This document shows, in pieces, positions 1 to 9,306 of a stretch of 64,000 bases of DNA (within the stretch, counting starts at the first letter, position 1; each line of letters opens with the position of its first letter). The translations under genes and the position numbers were made by a program. The notes below the pieces were generated by a model that made no database searches, was not told the origin of the DNA, and worked only from the letters and a program-made list of their open reading frames with translations. The stretch covers positions 3,596,001 to 3,660,000 of the forward strand of contig NZ_CP085193.1 in NCBI RefSeq assembly GCF_024298965.1, read 5' to 3'. This DNA is from Streptomyces rapamycinicus NRRL 5491 (GTDB taxonomy: Bacteria > Actinomycetota > Actinomycetes > Streptomycetales > Streptomycetaceae).

Positions 1-926
1 GCCGGGGTGTGGGCGCCCTGCTCGCCCGAGGGCGTCCACCACACCCCCGCCGCCTCGTCCTCGCAAGGGTGGGCGGCGACGGCCAGCCCACCGGCCGCGG
101 GATCCTGGTGGGCCAGGACGGTGCAGTCGTGACCGTCCACCATGGCGCGCACCGCGGCGACCGGGCCGGTGCCCGTGGCCCCGCCCAGCGGCGCGGGGGC
201 CGGGGCGTCCGGCCGCCAGGCCATGACCTCACCACTGCGGGCGTCACGCCAGTAGTGGGTGAGGGTGCCGGGGCTGCTCTCCACCATGGACGCCGAATCC
301 GGCCGGGCGTCGGCGGGGACGTCCTCACCCCGCTTGGGAGCGGCGCCGGGCGTGGGCTGGTACCAGCGCAGCGCGGCGCCCTTCCCGGCCGGTGCGAGCA
401 GTTCGAGACGGCCGTCGGCGGTCGCGGCCGCCGACATGCCGCCCAGTACGTGCGCGCCCTTCCAATCGGTCCAGCGCTCCCACGTGCCCTTGGGGTCCTG
501 CCGCCGCGCGCTCACCCCGCCCCCGGCGTTGCGCACGAAGACGCGGAGGGCGCCGGAGGAGTCCACCGCCGCGGCCGGCGGGCCGGTCCGCTCGGCCTTG
601 CGGGCGTCCCTAGGATGCGGGGTGCCCAGTGAGTGCCACGCCGTCAGCGGGCGGCCGGACTGGAACTGGGTGGCGTGGACGATGTCCACGTGCGCCGGTT
701 CGCCGGCGCCGCCGCCCGGCCGGTGCCGAAGCCCCACCAGATGGGCGTAGCCCTCGGGGCTCTGAACGATGGTCAGCCCGGCCAGGCGGCCGGACACCTC
801 GATCAACCACGGCCCCGACCACTCCGCCCCTCCGGGGCGGTCCTCGGTCCAGCGGGCGACACCGCCCGTCACCGGTGCGTAGGCCGTGAGCCTGCCGTCC
901 TTGCCGCGGAGCAACCGCAACGCCAT
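1..926 (-). CDS. PLL/tectonin-like beta-propeller protein, 3' end missing
   Basis: The reading frame opens at ATG 924-926 on the minus strand and stays open to the window edge, so about 308 residues are visible and the C-terminus is missing. The product is rich in Trp and repeats blocks of the kind 'WERWTDWKG', 'RWYQPTPG', 'THYWRDA' and 'VWWTPSG', separated by short Gly/Asp turns. That is the look of PLL-like or tectonin-like sugar-binding propellers. No signal peptide is visible at the chosen start. The C-terminal third of the GH27 enzyme at 34463-36652 has a similar propeller. It is divergent from the gene at 997, with about 70 bp between the starts. The family is inferred from repeat style; binding partner unknown. 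Confidence 0.7.
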   Translation of the reverse strand, partial: MALRLLRGKDGRLTAYAPVTGGVARWTEDRPGGAEWSGPWLIEVSGRLAGLTIVQSPEGYAHLVGLRHRPGGGAGEPAHVDIVHATQFQSGRPLTAWHSLGTPHPRDARKAERTGPPAAAVDSSGALRVFVRNAGGGVSARRQDPKGTWERWTDWKGAHVLGGMSAAATADGRLELLAPAGKGAALRWYQPTPGAAPKRGEDVPADARPDSASMVESSPGTLTHYWRDARSGEVMAWRPDAPAPAPLGGATGTGPVAAVRAMVDGHDCTVLAHQDPAAGGLAVAAHPCEDEAAGVWWTPSGEQGAHTP

Positions 927-975
927 GGCCCGCTGCCAACCCTTCCCCGAGCCCTTCCACCTGATCGAACGATGT

Positions 976-1000
976 CCATAGTAATTTGCCTGGACTATGG
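976..1000. promoter_or_regulatory. Inverted repeat in a divergent promoter region
   Basis: CCATAG and CTATGG are separated by 13 bp between the two divergent starts, and the right arm overlaps the ATG of the gene at 997. The surrounding sequence is AT-richer than its neighbours. It could be an operator or part of a leaderless promoter for the plus-strand gene; no protein can be assigned to it. Confidence 0.35.
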
Positions 1001-1407
1001 ATGGGGTTGTGGTCGTGGACGCCGCCAATGTGGTCGGCTCGGTTCCGGATGGCTGGTGGCGTGACCGGCGCGGCGCCGCCGAACGGCTCCGCGACCGGCT
1101 GGCCGCCCTCGCCGGGGCCGGGCTCCCCGGCCGCCCGGGCGTGCCCGGCTGGGCCACCGAACCTCCGGTGGACATCGTGATGGTGGTCGAGGGCGCGGCG
1201 CGGGGCGTCGAGCCGGTGGCAGGCGTACGGGTGGAGAGCGCGCCGGGCAGCGGCGACGACCACATCGTGGCCGTCGTGGCGGCCCGTGAGGAGGGCCGCC
1301 CCTGCCTGGTGGTGACGGCGGACCAGGGGCTGCGGGCGCGGGTCACGGCGCTGGGCGCGGAAACGACGGGCCCCCGCTCGGTCCGCCCGAACGACTCGGC
1401 GTCCTAG
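997..1407 (+). CDS. Small NYN/PIN-like protein (annotated in relatives as NTP pyrophosphohydrolase)
   Basis: The protein has 136 residues. It starts with a hydrophobic strand ending in Asp (VVVVDAANVVG) and has further strand-plus-acid segments (VDIVMVVEG, SGDDHIVAV, CLVVTADQGL). This layout of spaced acidic residues on a Rossmann-like core is that of NYN/PIN-type nucleases such as YacP. Relatives in Streptomyces are often labelled NTP pyrophosphohydrolase, but the sequence shows no MazG or Nudix motif. The ATG at 997 is close to the inverted repeat at 976-1000 and has no clear ribosome binding site, so a leaderless transcript is possible. Function is inferred from fold only. Confidence 0.7.
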   Translation: MDGVVVVDAANVVGSVPDGWWRDRRGAAERLRDRLAALAGAGLPGRPGVPGWATEPPVDIVMVVEGAARGVEPVAGVRVESAPGSGDDHIVAVVAAREEGRPCLVVTADQGLRARVTALGAETTGPRSVRPNDSAS

Positions 1408-1876
1408 GCCCTGGCCCTGTCAGGGCCCAGGAGATATCGGATGGATCGCGCCGCCTGCGGCGGGCCGTTCCCCGCCCCTTCCCTTAACTGGGGCTCCGCC
1501 CCAGACCCCGGCCACGTCGCAGGTGCCCCGGTCGGCACCCCGGCCGGTGAACTCACCGCGGCGACGGTCCGCCCCTGTCCCCCGGCCGGACGGCCCGAAT
1601 GTACGCGGCCATCCGCCCGGTCATCCGCCGCGCCAACCTGCCGACCACGACCAGCCCACCGGTGAAGGCGTTCACGCCCTCGCCGCCACCGCGAACGGCG
1701 CGCGCCCTGGCCCCGGCGCAGTGGCCGGCCGCTCGACCACCGCTTCGCAGGCTGCGCGGTCGGGACACTGGCGCGGCGAGAGCCCGCTCCTCGCCCCGGG
1801 GTCCAGGGGCGGAGCCCCTGGTGGCGGGAAGGGGCGGGGAGGGGACAGATCCGCGGGCCCCAGATCCGCGGGCCCC
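1408..1876. repeat. Gene-free stretch with GGGGCGGAGCCCC-type intergenic repeats
   Basis: No convincing gene is seen in these 469 bp. Two copies of a Streptomyces-style intergenic repeat are present. One is at about 1470-1520 (GGGGCTCCGCCCC core beside a GGGAAGGGGCGGGGA-type tract on the minus strand). The other is at about 1797-1850 (GGGGCGGAGCCCC-like core followed by GGGAAGGGGCGGGGAGGGGA). The second is followed by a direct repeat, AGATCCGCGGGCCCC, at about 1849-1875. The cores are self-complementary and would fold as hairpins in either direction. The same family recurs at 60890-61080. Confidence 0.6.
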
Positions 1877-3436
1877 CTACCCCGTACGCGTTCCCGCCTC
1901 GCTCACCCGGCTGTGGCGGCGCCCGTAGAGGAAGTAGACGAGGAGGCCGATGACCATCCACACCCCGAACCGCACCCAGGTCTCGGCGGGCAGATTGAGC
2001 ATCAGCCACAGGGACGCGGCCACCGAGAGGATCGGCAGTACCGGGACCCAGGGCGTGCGGAAGGCGCGGGGCAGATCGGGCCGGGTGCGGCGGAGGATGA
2101 TGACGCCCAGCGCGACCACGACGAAGGCGAAGAGCGTGCCGATGTTCACCAGGGCGGCCAGCTCGGAGATGGAGGTGAACCCGGCGACCACGGCGATGAC
2201 CACGCCCAGCACGATCGTCGAGCGGTACGGCGTGCCGAAGCGCGGATGCACCCGGGAGAAGACCCGGGGCAGCAGCCCGTCGCGGCTCATCGCGAAGAAC
2301 ACCCGGCTCTGGCCGAGCAGCAGGATCATGGACACGGTGGTGAGTCCGACGGCGGCGCCGAAGCTGATGAGACCCGCGTAGAACGGATGGCCGGTCGCCT
2401 TGAAGGCGTCGGCGAGCGGGGCGTCCACCGACAGCTTGGTGTACTTCTGCATGCCGGTGACCACGATGGACACCGCGACGTACAGCACCGTGCAGATGAG
2501 CAGCGAGCCCAGGATGCCGCGGGGCATGTCGCGCTGTGGATTCCGGGTCTCCTCCGCCGCGGTCGCCACGATGTCGAAGCCGATGAAGGCGAAGAAGACC
2601 ACGGCGGCGCCGGTGAAGATGCCCTGGACGCCGAAGGTCGTCGGTTCGTAACCGAACATCAGCTGGATCAGCGGGGCCTTCAGCCCGGAGCCGGAGACCG
2701 AGCCCCGGGCCTCGGGGATGAAGGGGTGGTAGTTCTCCGGGTGGATGAAGAAGGCGCCCGCGATGATGACGAGCAGCACCACGACCACCTTGATCGCGAC
2801 CACCGCGGAGGTGACCCGCGCGGACAGCTTCATGCCGAAGACGAGGATCGCGGTGATCGCCAGGACGAGCAGGAAGGCCAGCAGGTCGAAGGAGAAGCCG
2901 TGCGCGGCCTCGGGCCCGGACAGGGCGTCGGGCAGATGCCATCCGGCGTTGTCCAGCAGTGAGCGGATGTACCCCGACCAGCCCACCGAGACCACGGCGC
3001 AGGCCAGCGCGAACTCCAGCACCAGGTCCCAGCCGATGATCCAGGCGGGCAGTTCGCCGAGCGAGGCGTACGAGAAGGTGTACGCGGATCCCGCGACCGG
3101 GACCGTCGAGGCGAACTCGGCGTAGCACAGCGCGGCCAGGGCGCAGGCGATACCGGCGGCCACGAAGGACAGCGCGGTGGCGGGCCCCGCCTGCTCCTTG
3201 GCGACCGAGCCGGTGAGCACGAAGATGCCGGTGCCGATGATGACGCCGACGCCGAAGACCGTGAGGTCCAGGACGGACAGGGACCGGGTGAGGGCGTGGT
3301 CGGGCTCCTCGGTGTCCTGGATGGACTGCTCGATGCTCTTCGTCCGCAGGTAACGCGGCCGGACTCTGCCTCCGGTGCCTCCGCCTGGTTCCGATACGTT
3401 CACCGGTGCCACCTCCACGCCTGCCGTGCGGTTCAT
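1877..3436 (-). CDS. APC-superfamily amino-acid permease
   Basis: The protein is a 519-residue integral membrane transporter of the cationic amino-acid transporter type (APC superfamily). About twelve hydrophobic segments are visible after a hydrophilic N-terminus. The first helix carries the Gly-rich substrate-binding signature VGVIIGTGIFVLTG, and later segments include FAFIGFDIVATAAEETRNPQ, the conserved TM6 loop of the family. The ATG at 3434-3436 is preferred over the upstream in-frame start because homology begins soon after it. It lies downstream of dxs in the same orientation but is separated from it by a hairpin at 3522-3560, so it is probably transcribed alone. The substrate cannot be read from sequence. 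Confidence 0.9.
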   Translation of the reverse strand: MNRTAGVEVAPVNVSEPGGGTGGRVRPRYLRTKSIEQSIQDTEEPDHALTRSLSVLDLTVFGVGVIIGTGIFVLTGSVAKEQAGPATALSFVAAGIACALAALCYAEFASTVPVAGSAYTFSYASLGELPAWIIGWDLVLEFALACAVVSVGWSGYIRSLLDNAGWHLPDALSGPEAAHGFSFDLLAFLLVLAITAILVFGMKLSARVTSAVVAIKVVVVLLVIIAGAFFIHPENYHPFIPEARGSVSGSGLKAPLIQLMFGYEPTTFGVQGIFTGAAVVFFAFIGFDIVATAAEETRNPQRDMPRGILGSLLICTVLYVAVSIVVTGMQKYTKLSVDAPLADAFKATGHPFYAGLISFGAAVGLTTVSMILLLGQSRVFFAMSRDGLLPRVFSRVHPRFGTPYRSTIVLGVVIAVVAGFTSISELAALVNIGTLFAFVVVALGVIILRRTRPDLPRAFRTPWVPVLPILSVAASLWLMLNLPAETWVRFGVWMVIGLLVYFLYGRRHSRVSEAGTRTG

Positions 3437-3521
3437 GCTTCTGGTTACCGATCGGCGGAGAGGTATGCACGCTCGGGGCCGGCCCCGATTCACCCGATGG
3501 GGGCGGGCGGCGCCACGCACG

Positions 3522-3560
3522 CTGGGCCGGTCGGAGCAGGAAGCGCTCCGGCCGGCCCAG
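3522..3560 (-). terminator. Hairpin downstream of dxs
   Basis: A 16-bp stem with one G-T pair (CTGGGCCGGTCGGAGC and its complement at 3545-3560) encloses a 7-nt loop. It begins about 20 bp after the dxs stop and precedes the permease start at 3436. There is no U tract, as is normal for Streptomyces terminators. Confidence 0.65.
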
Positions 3561-3580
3561 GCGGAAGGGGGTGGGGTGAC

Positions 3581-5545
3581 TCAGTCGCGCACCGGTTCGG
3601 CCGTCGCCGGCCGGGTCATGTCGGCGCCCTGGGAGCCGGCGTCCGCGGACTCGTGTCCGTAGCGGCCGCCGATCCTGGAGACCAGCCCGGTGACCTGCCG
3701 GGCGATGTCCGGTGCGGTCAGCCCGATCTCCGCCATGACCTCCTTACGGGAGGCGTGGTCGAGGAAGCGGGGCGGGATGCCGAAGTTGCGCACCGGCATG
3801 TCGAAGCCGCCGTCGCGCAGCGCCTGGGCGACAGCCGCGCCGACACCGCCGACCCGGATGTTGTCCTCGACGACGACCACGACGCGGTGGAGGTCGGCGA
3901 GCACGGGCAGCTCCTCGTCCACCGGCTTGACCCAGCGGGGGTCGACCACAGTGGTCGAAATGCCCTGCTTGTCCAGGAGGTCGGCAATCTCCAGGCACAT
4001 CGGGGCGAGCGCGCCGACCGAGACCAGCAGTACGTCGGGGGCGTCCCCCGCGGACTCGGCGGGCTCCCGCAGTACGTCCATGCCGCCGATCCGGCCGACG
4101 GCCGCGACCGCCGGGCCCACCGCGCCCTTGGAGTAGCGCACCACGGTCGGCGCGTCCTCCACCGCCACGGCCTCGCGCAGCTGGGCGCGGACCTGGTCGG
4201 CGTCGCGCGGGGCGGCGATCCGCAGACCGGGGACCACCTGGAGAAGCGACATGTCCCACATGCCGTTGTGCGAGGCCCCGTCGGTGCCGGTGATACCGGC
4301 GCGGTCCAGGACGAAGGTGACCCCGCATTTGTGCAGTGCCACATCCATCAGGACCTGGTCGAAGGCGCGGTTGAGGAAGGTGGCGTAGACCGCGAAGACC
4401 GGGTGGACGCCGCCGGTGGCCAGGCCCGCCGCCGAGACGGCCGCGTGCTGCTCGGCGATGCCCACGTCGTAGACCCGGTCCGGGAAGCGCTTGGCGAACT
4501 CGGTGAGCCCCACCGGGTGCAGCATGGCCGCGGTGATCGCGACGATGTCCTCGCGCTCCTCGCCGAGCTTGACCATCTCCTCGCCGAAGACCGAGGTCCA
4601 GTCGGCGCCGGAGGCCGAGATCGGCAGCCCGGTGTCCGGGTGGATCTTGCCGACGGCGTGGAAGCGGTCCGCCTCGTCCTGGAGGGCGGGCTGGTAGCCG
4701 CGGCCCTTCTCGGTGAGGCAGTGCACGATGACCGGGCCGCCGAAACGCTTCGCCCGCTGCAGCGCCGACTCCAGCGCCTCCATGTCATGGCCGTCGATCG
4801 GGCCGACGTACTTCAGCCCCAGGTCCTCGAACATGCCCTGCGGGGTGATGAAGTCCTTCAGCCCCTTCTTGGCCCCGTGCAGCGTCTCGTACAGCGGCCT
4901 GCCGACGACCGGGGTGCGCTCCAGCAGGTCCTTGCCGCGGGCCAGGAAGCGCTCGTAGCCGTCGGTGGTGCGCAGGGTGGCGAGGTGGTTGGCCAGGCCG
5001 CCGATGGTCGGGCCGTAGGAGCGCTCGTTGTCGTTGACGACGATGACCAGCGGGCGGTTCTTGGCGGCGGCGATGTTGTTGAGCGCCTCCCAGGCCATAC
5101 CGCCGGTCAGCGCCCCGTCGCCGATCACGGCGACCACATGGTCCTGCTTGCCCAGCAGCTCGTTGGCCTTGGCGAGGCCCTCGGCCCAGCCGAGGACGGT
5201 CGAGGCGTGGCTGTTCTCGATGACGTCGTGCTCGGACTCGGCGCGCGAGGGATAGCCGGACAAACCGCCCTTGCTCTTGAGCTTGGAGAAGTCCTGGCGG
5301 CCGGTGAGCAGCTTGTGCACGTAGGACTGATGGCCGGTGTCCAGCAGCACCTTGTCCCGGGGCGAGTCGAAGACCCGGTGCAGGGCGATGGTCAGCTCCA
5401 CCACGCCGAGATTGGGGCCGAGATGGCCACCGGTCTTGGAGACGGCGTCGACGAGGAAGGAGCGGATCTCCGCGGCCAGCTGGTCCAGCTCCTCCGGAGT
5501 GAGCCGGTCCAGATCGCGCGGTCCCGTGATGCGGGTCAGCAGCAC
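3581..5545 (-). CDS. dxs: 1-deoxy-D-xylulose-5-phosphate synthase
   Basis: DXS condenses pyruvate and glyceraldehyde 3-phosphate with thiamine diphosphate, the first step of the MEP isoprenoid pathway in the cytoplasm. The 654-residue length fits the family. Visible motifs are [16 protein letters not shown] near the N-terminus, the thiamine diphosphate/Mg motif [31 protein letters not shown], the catalytic Glu in [15 protein letters not shown], and the transketolase-like [15 protein letters not shown]. All key positions look intact. The 44 residues after [10 protein letters not shown] are a short, variable, hydrophilic tail. It follows the xylFGH operon after a strong terminator, so it is probably expressed independently. 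Confidence 0.97.
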   Translation of the reverse strand: MLLTRITGPRDLDRLTPEELDQLAAEIRSFLVDAVSKTGGHLGPNLGVVELTIALHRVFDSPRDKVLLDTGHQSYVHKLLTGRQDFSKLKSKGGLSGYPSRAESEHDVIENSHASTVLGWAEGLAKANELLGKQDHVVAVIGDGALTGGMAWEALNNIAAAKNRPLVIVVNDNERSYGPTIGGLANHLATLRTTDGYERFLARGKDLLERTPVVGRPLYETLHGAKKGLKDFITPQGMFEDLGLKYVGPIDGHDMEALESALQRAKRFGGPVIVHCLTEKGRGYQPALQDEADRFHAVGKIHPDTGLPISASGADWTSVFGEEMVKLGEEREDIVAITAAMLHPVGLTEFAKRFPDRVYDVGIAEQHAAVSAAGLATGGVHPVFAVYATFLNRAFDQVLMDVALHKCGVTFVLDRAGITGTDGASHNGMWDMSLLQVVPGLRIAAPRDADQVRAQLREAVAVEDAPTVVRYSKGAVGPAVAAVGRIGGMDVLREPAESAGDAPDVLLVSVGALAPMCLEIADLLDKQGISTTVVDPRWVKPVDEELPVLADLHRVVVVVEDNIRVGGVGAAVAQALRDGGFDMPVRNFGIPPRFLDHASRKEVMAEIGLTAPDIARQVTGLVSRIGGRYGHESADAGSQGADMTRPATAEPVRD

Positions 5546-5664
5546 CCGTGCCTCCTTGCTTCGAGCGTCTCCATGGAGCTTGCCGTCCGCCCGAGTCTAA
5601 TGTTCCGCCCTCCGGCGCAGACCTCCCCCCATGCGATCTCCGTCACGCGTGTTCTTTTCAGACA

Positions 5665-5699
5665 GCTGCCCGGTGCCTTCCGTGCAGGCACCGGGCAGC
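5665..5699 (-). terminator. Terminator of the xylFGH operon
   Basis: A perfect 13-bp stem, GCTGCCCGGTGCC and its complement, encloses a 9-nt loop. It starts about 27 bp beyond the xylH stop codon and separates the ABC operon from dxs. Confidence 0.8.
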
Positions 5700-5725
5700 C
5701 GGGTGAGCGGATGAGGCGTCCGGGG

Positions 5726-7042
5726 TCAGCCGCGACCCGCGGACCGCTGTGTCCTGCGCGACACCGAGTCGATGACGACGGCGGCCAGCAGCACCCCACC
5801 GGTGATCATGTACTGGACGGAGTTCGCGACGCCCAGCAGGTTCATCCCGGACGAGATGGAGCCGATGACCAGCATGCCGAGCAGCGCCGACCAGACCGAG
5901 CCCCGGCCACCGAAGAGACTGGTGCCACCGATGACCGCGGCCGCGATGGCCTCCATCAGCAGGTTGCCGGTACCGGCCTGCTGGCTGGCGGAGCCGATCC
6001 GGGAGGCGATCATGATGCCGCCGCACGCGGCCATCAGCCCGGCCAGCGAGTAGACCGAGATCCGGATGGCGACGACGTTGATGCCCGCGCGGCGGGCGGC
6101 CTCGACGCTGCCGCCCAGGGCGATCACCTTGCGCCCGTAGGAGGTGCGGCGGACCACGAAGTCCAGGATCACCAGGACCGCAACGAAGATCACCAGGGCG
6201 AGGGGCAGACCCTTGTACTCGTTGAGCCGCCAGGCCGCGGCGAAGACGATCAACGCGAGCACGCCCGTACGGACCAGGATCTCGCTCAGCGGCCGCGAGG
6301 GTACGCCGACCGCCTTACGGCGCCTGCTGTCCAGGAACTGGGCGAGGAAGAAGCCCGCCGTCGCCACCGTGGCCGCCCCGTACGCGGCGATGAGCTGGCT
6401 GAAGTAGTGCGCGGTGAGATCGCGCACGAAGCTGTCGTCCGCGATGCTGATGGTGCCGGTGGTGCCGAGCACCTGGAGCATCAGACCGTTCCAGGCCAGC
6501 AGACCGGCCAGGGTCACCACGAAGGCCGGTACGCCGATCTTGGCGAAGAAGAAGCCGTGCACCGCGCCGAGGAGCGCGCCGCTGGCGAGCGCCGCGATCA
6601 CCGCGATCCCCTCGGGCACCCCGTGGTTGACGTTGAGCACCGCCAGGGTCGCCGCGGCCAGACCGCTGACCGAGCCGACGGACAGGTCGATCTCACCGAG
6701 CAGCAGCACGAAGACGATCCCGACCGAGATCATGCCGGTGCCGCCGAGCAGGATCGAGAGGTCGGAGAGGTTCTTGGGCGAGAGGAAGGCACTGTCCTTC
6801 GCCTGGAAGACCGCCCAGATGATGGCGATGCCGACGATGACCGGGACCACGCCCAGATCACCGCTGCGCATCTTGCGGCCGAACTCCGTCAGATAGCCCT
6901 TGAAGCCCTCCTGACGGACCAGCAGCCGGGGGTCGACGACGGTTACCGCGTCCTTGGCGACGGGGTTGGCGTCGGCCGGGCCGCTCGCCTTGTTGGCGCC
7001 GTTCGACGGGCCGCCGTTGGTCTTGTCGACGTTCGTGGTCAC
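5726..7042 (-). CDS. xylH: Xylose-type sugar ABC transporter permease
   Basis: This is a 438-residue permease of the ribose/xylose (CUT2) class. A hydrophilic N-terminal stretch of about 60 residues is followed by ten or so membrane helices. The sequence VLLLGEIDLSVGSVSGL is the classical CUT2 permease signature and ALGGSVEAARRAGINV is the cytoplasmic loop that contacts the ATPase. The GTG at 7040-7042 overlaps the TGA of xylG, and GGGGAGG sits 6-8 bases upstream, so the two genes are coupled. Xylose specificity rests on synteny with the SCO6009-6011 operon, as recalled; another pentose or ribose is possible. Confidence 0.93.
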   Translation of the reverse strand: MTTNVDKTNGGPSNGANKASGPADANPVAKDAVTVVDPRLLVRQEGFKGYLTEFGRKMRSGDLGVVPVIVGIAIIWAVFQAKDSAFLSPKNLSDLSILLGGTGMISVGIVFVLLLGEIDLSVGSVSGLAAATLAVLNVNHGVPEGIAVIAALASGALLGAVHGFFFAKIGVPAFVVTLAGLLAWNGLMLQVLGTTGTISIADDSFVRDLTAHYFSQLIAAYGAATVATAGFFLAQFLDSRRRKAVGVPSRPLSEILVRTGVLALIVFAAAWRLNEYKGLPLALVIFVAVLVILDFVVRRTSYGRKVIALGGSVEAARRAGINVVAIRISVYSLAGLMAACGGIMIASRIGSASQQAGTGNLLMEAIAAAVIGGTSLFGGRGSVWSALLGMLVIGSISSGMNLLGVANSVQYMITGGVLLAAVVIDSVSRRTQRSAGRG

Positions 7043-7827
7043 TTCGCGACCTCCCCGCTGCGCGCCTTGCGGCGGGTCACGGCGTTGTCCGTGGCGCCGG
7101 TGATGGCGGAAATGATCTCTTCCTGAGAGGTGGTCTTCACATCGAAGATGCCGTTGTTGCGGCCCAGCCGCAGCACCGCGACCCGGTCCGCGACGGCCTT
7201 CACGTCGGCCATGTTGTGGCTGATGAGGATGACGGCGAGGTCGCGGTCGCGCAGCCGCTCGACCAGGTCGAGGACCTGCGCGGTCTGCTCGACGCCGAGG
7301 GCGGCGGTCGGCTCGTCCAGGATCACCAGCTTGGGCTCGCCGAGCATCGAACGGGCGATGGCGACGGTCTGCCGCTGGCCGCCCGAGAGCGAGGCGATCG
7401 GGATCCGCACACTGGGGATGCGGATCGACAGGGTCTGGAGCAACTCACGGGAGCGCCGCTCCATTTCGACCTCGTCGAGCACTCCGGCGCGCAGGATCTC
7501 GCGGCCGAGGAAGAGATTGCCGACGACGTCGATGTTGTCGCAGAGGGCGAGGTCCTGGTAGACGGTCGCGATGCCCAGCTCCTGGGCGTCGTGCGGCCGG
7601 CTGACCTGGACGGGCTTGCCCTGCCACTCGACGACGCCTTCGTCGGCGGGGCCGACTCCGGCAATGCTCTTGACGAGGGTCGACTTGCCGGCGCCGTTGT
7701 CGCCCACCAGGGCGACGACTTCACCGGCGTGGACCTCCAGATGGATGTCGGTGAGCGCCTGGACGGCGCCGAACCGCTTGGAGATCCCGCGCAACGCCAA
7801 CACGGGTCCGTTCGGCACGATGGCCAT
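7039..7827 (-). CDS. xylG: Sugar ABC transporter ATPase, single-domain
   Basis: The 262-residue ATPase has Walker A GDNGAGKSTL, the ABC signature LSGGQRQTVAIAR, Walker B LVILDEPTAAL and a switch His in VILISHNMAD. Many CUT2 importers use a fused double ATPase of about 500 residues. This is the half-size form that must dimerise. It sits between xylF and xylH, and its stop overlaps the xylH start. Two hairpins separate it from xylF, which probably lets the binding protein be made in excess over the membrane complex. Confidence 0.94.
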   Translation of the reverse strand: MAIVPNGPVLALRGISKRFGAVQALTDIHLEVHAGEVVALVGDNGAGKSTLVKSIAGVGPADEGVVEWQGKPVQVSRPHDAQELGIATVYQDLALCDNIDVVGNLFLGREILRAGVLDEVEMERRSRELLQTLSIRIPSVRIPIASLSGGQRQTVAIARSMLGEPKLVILDEPTAALGVEQTAQVLDLVERLRDRDLAVILISHNMADVKAVADRVAVLRLGRNNGIFDVKTTSQEEIISAITGATDNAVTRRKARSGEVAK

Positions 7828-7863
7828 CTCCGTTCCGGGCAGGGTGGTCCCTGCTGCGTGACG

Positions 7864-7887
7864 GAGGGGAGAGCGCGCTCTCCCCTC
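7864..7887 (-). other. Perfect 24-bp palindrome between xylF and xylG
   Basis: GAGGGGAGAGCG is followed directly by its reverse complement. In the xylF-xylG transcript it would form a 12-bp stem with almost no loop. It lies about 37 bp upstream of the xylG start and could work as a partial terminator or an RNA-stabilising hairpin; it could also be a protein site. Confidence 0.5.
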
Positions 7888-7913
7888 GGATGGGGGGGGT
7901 GAGTCAGGGGGGC

Positions 7914-7939
7914 GGGCCGTCCGTGGGTACGGACGGCCC
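7914..7939 (-). terminator. Hairpin at the 3' end of xylF
   Basis: GGGCCGTCCGT and its complement form an 11-bp stem with a 4-nt loop, 29 bp after the xylF stop. With the palindrome at 7864-7887 it makes a double hairpin in the intercistronic gap, as is often seen after binding-protein genes of ABC operons. Confidence 0.6.
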
Positions 7940-7968
7940 TGCTCCGTCTATGGGCCGGAGACCGGCCG

Positions 7969-9069
7969 TCAGTTCAGACCGGCCTCTGCGCACGCCGCCT
8001 TGAACTTGGCGGTGCAGATCTGGGCGACCGTGTAGTTCCCGTCCTTGACGACGGTGTCCTTGATGTTCTTCTTGGTCAGCGAGATCGGGGTGATCAGGGT
8101 CGCCGGGATGTCCTTGGTGGTCGGGCTGTCGACCGTGTTGGACTCGTTGACCTTCTCGCCGCGGCCGAGCGCGATGGCCATCTCCGCGGCGGCCGCGGCC
8201 TCGTCCAGGTAGGACTTGTAGACGCTCATGTACTGCTCGCCGGTGACGACCCGGCGCACACCCTCGAGTTCGGCGTCCTGGCCGGTGACCGGGGGCAGCG
8301 GGTTGAAGCCGCCGCTCTTGAGCGCGGTGATCGCGCCACCGGCCATGCTGTCGTTGGCCGAGTAGACGCCGACGATGTTCTTCTTGCCGAGCGAGGAGAT
8401 GGCGCCCGTCATGGCCTCGTTGGCCTTGTCCGCGAGCCAGCGGTCGATGTCGTACGACTTGCCGACGTCCACCTTGCCCTTGAGGACGGACATCGCGCCC
8501 TTCTTGAACATGGCGGCGTTGGGGTCGGCCTCCCAGCCGTTGAGCATGACGATCTTGCCGCTCTTGGCCTTGTCCCCCAGCGCCTCGAGCAGCGCCTTGC
8601 CCTGGACCTTGCCGACCGTCTCGTTGTCGAACGAGGTGTACGCGGAGACCGGGCCCTCGGCCAGCCGGTCGTAGGCGACGACCGGGATACCGTCCTCGTC
8701 GGCCTTCTTGACCGAGCTGGCGATGGACTTGGAGTCCACCGAGTCGAGGATGATCGCGTCGACCTTCTTGGTGATCATCGAGTCGACCTGCTGCTGCTGA
8801 ACCGAGGGGTCGGACTTGGCGTTGACGTACAGGATGTTGCAGTCCGCGCAGAGCGCCTTGAGCTTCTTGGTGATGTATGGCCGGTCGAAGTTCTCGTATC
8901 TGGCCGTCTGGTCCTCGGGCAGCAGCAGCCCGATCGTGAGCGGACCGGTCTTCTTCTTCTCGTCCTTCTTGTCGCTGTCGGCTTCCTTCGCCGAGCCACA
9001 GGCGGCGAGGGCTACCGTCATCGACATGACAGAAGCGGCAAGAGCGACGCGACGCATCGTTGCGTTCAT
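7969..9069 (-). CDS. xylF: Xylose-type sugar-binding lipoprotein
   Basis: This is a 366-residue extracellular binding protein of the XylF/ChvE class (periplasmic-binding fold type I). The signal peptide ends in the lipobox LAAC, so the mature protein is anchored to the membrane by its Cys. Ligand-domain segments such as TIGLLLPEDQTARY, SMITKKVDAIILDSVDS and IPVVAYDRLAEGP are typical of D-xylose binding proteins. The ATG at 9067-9069 has GGGAGG 9-10 bases upstream, which decides the start. It is the first gene of xylFGH. The 237-bp upstream gap carries the candidate operator for the neighbouring ROK regulator. Confidence 0.94.
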   Translation of the reverse strand: MNATMRRVALAASVMSMTVALAACGSAKEADSDKKDEKKKTGPLTIGLLLPEDQTARYENFDRPYITKKLKALCADCNILYVNAKSDPSVQQQQVDSMITKKVDAIILDSVDSKSIASSVKKADEDGIPVVAYDRLAEGPVSAYTSFDNETVGKVQGKALLEALGDKAKSGKIVMLNGWEADPNAAMFKKGAMSVLKGKVDVGKSYDIDRWLADKANEAMTGAISSLGKKNIVGVYSANDSMAGGAITALKSGGFNPLPPVTGQDAELEGVRRVVTGEQYMSVYKSYLDEAAAAAEMAIALGRGEKVNESNTVDSPTTKDIPATLITPISLTKKNIKDTVVKDGNYTVAQICTAKFKAACAEAGLN

Positions 9070-9140
9070 TTAGGGCTGACCTCCCTGACGAGGCCGCGTC
9101 ATTGCGGCCGAGGTGGCTGGAAGTCAACTCGGCCGCCCGC

Positions 9141-9185
9141 ATGGCGTCAAGAAGTAAATCCTTAACGAGATGGCAACGGTGCCAT
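9141..9185 (-). promoter_or_regulatory. Promoter/operator region of xylFGH
   Basis: On the minus strand a TTGACG hexamer lies beside an AT-rich block, GTTAAGGATTTACTTC. Just upstream is the inverted repeat ATGGCA-ACGG-TGCCAT at 9170-9185. ROK repressors of sugar operons bind AT-rich sites of this kind, and the rok gene is next door. The exact operator is inferred. Confidence 0.5.
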
Positions 9186-9306
9186 TCGTTATCTGAGTGA
9201 ACGCAGCCGGACAGGCCGGATAGACGGAGCGTGACCGGACAAAGACTCTCAAGGCAAGCCCCACGGCCCAACAGCCCCCGCCCGGCCGGGGATATGACAC
9301 AGGCTC

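Noticed and set aside
1553..1768. A possible 40-71-residue minus-strand peptide in the gap after the NYN-like gene
   Set aside because: It has a weak GTG start, no strong ribosome site and low complexity. I could not tell it from noise.
3296..7126. A plus-strand open frame of 1,276 codons across dxs and the xyl genes
   Set aside because: It runs antisense to dxs, xylH and part of xylG. It has no ribosome site and a His/Gln/Asp/Arg-rich composition typical of the reverse frame of high-GC genes.
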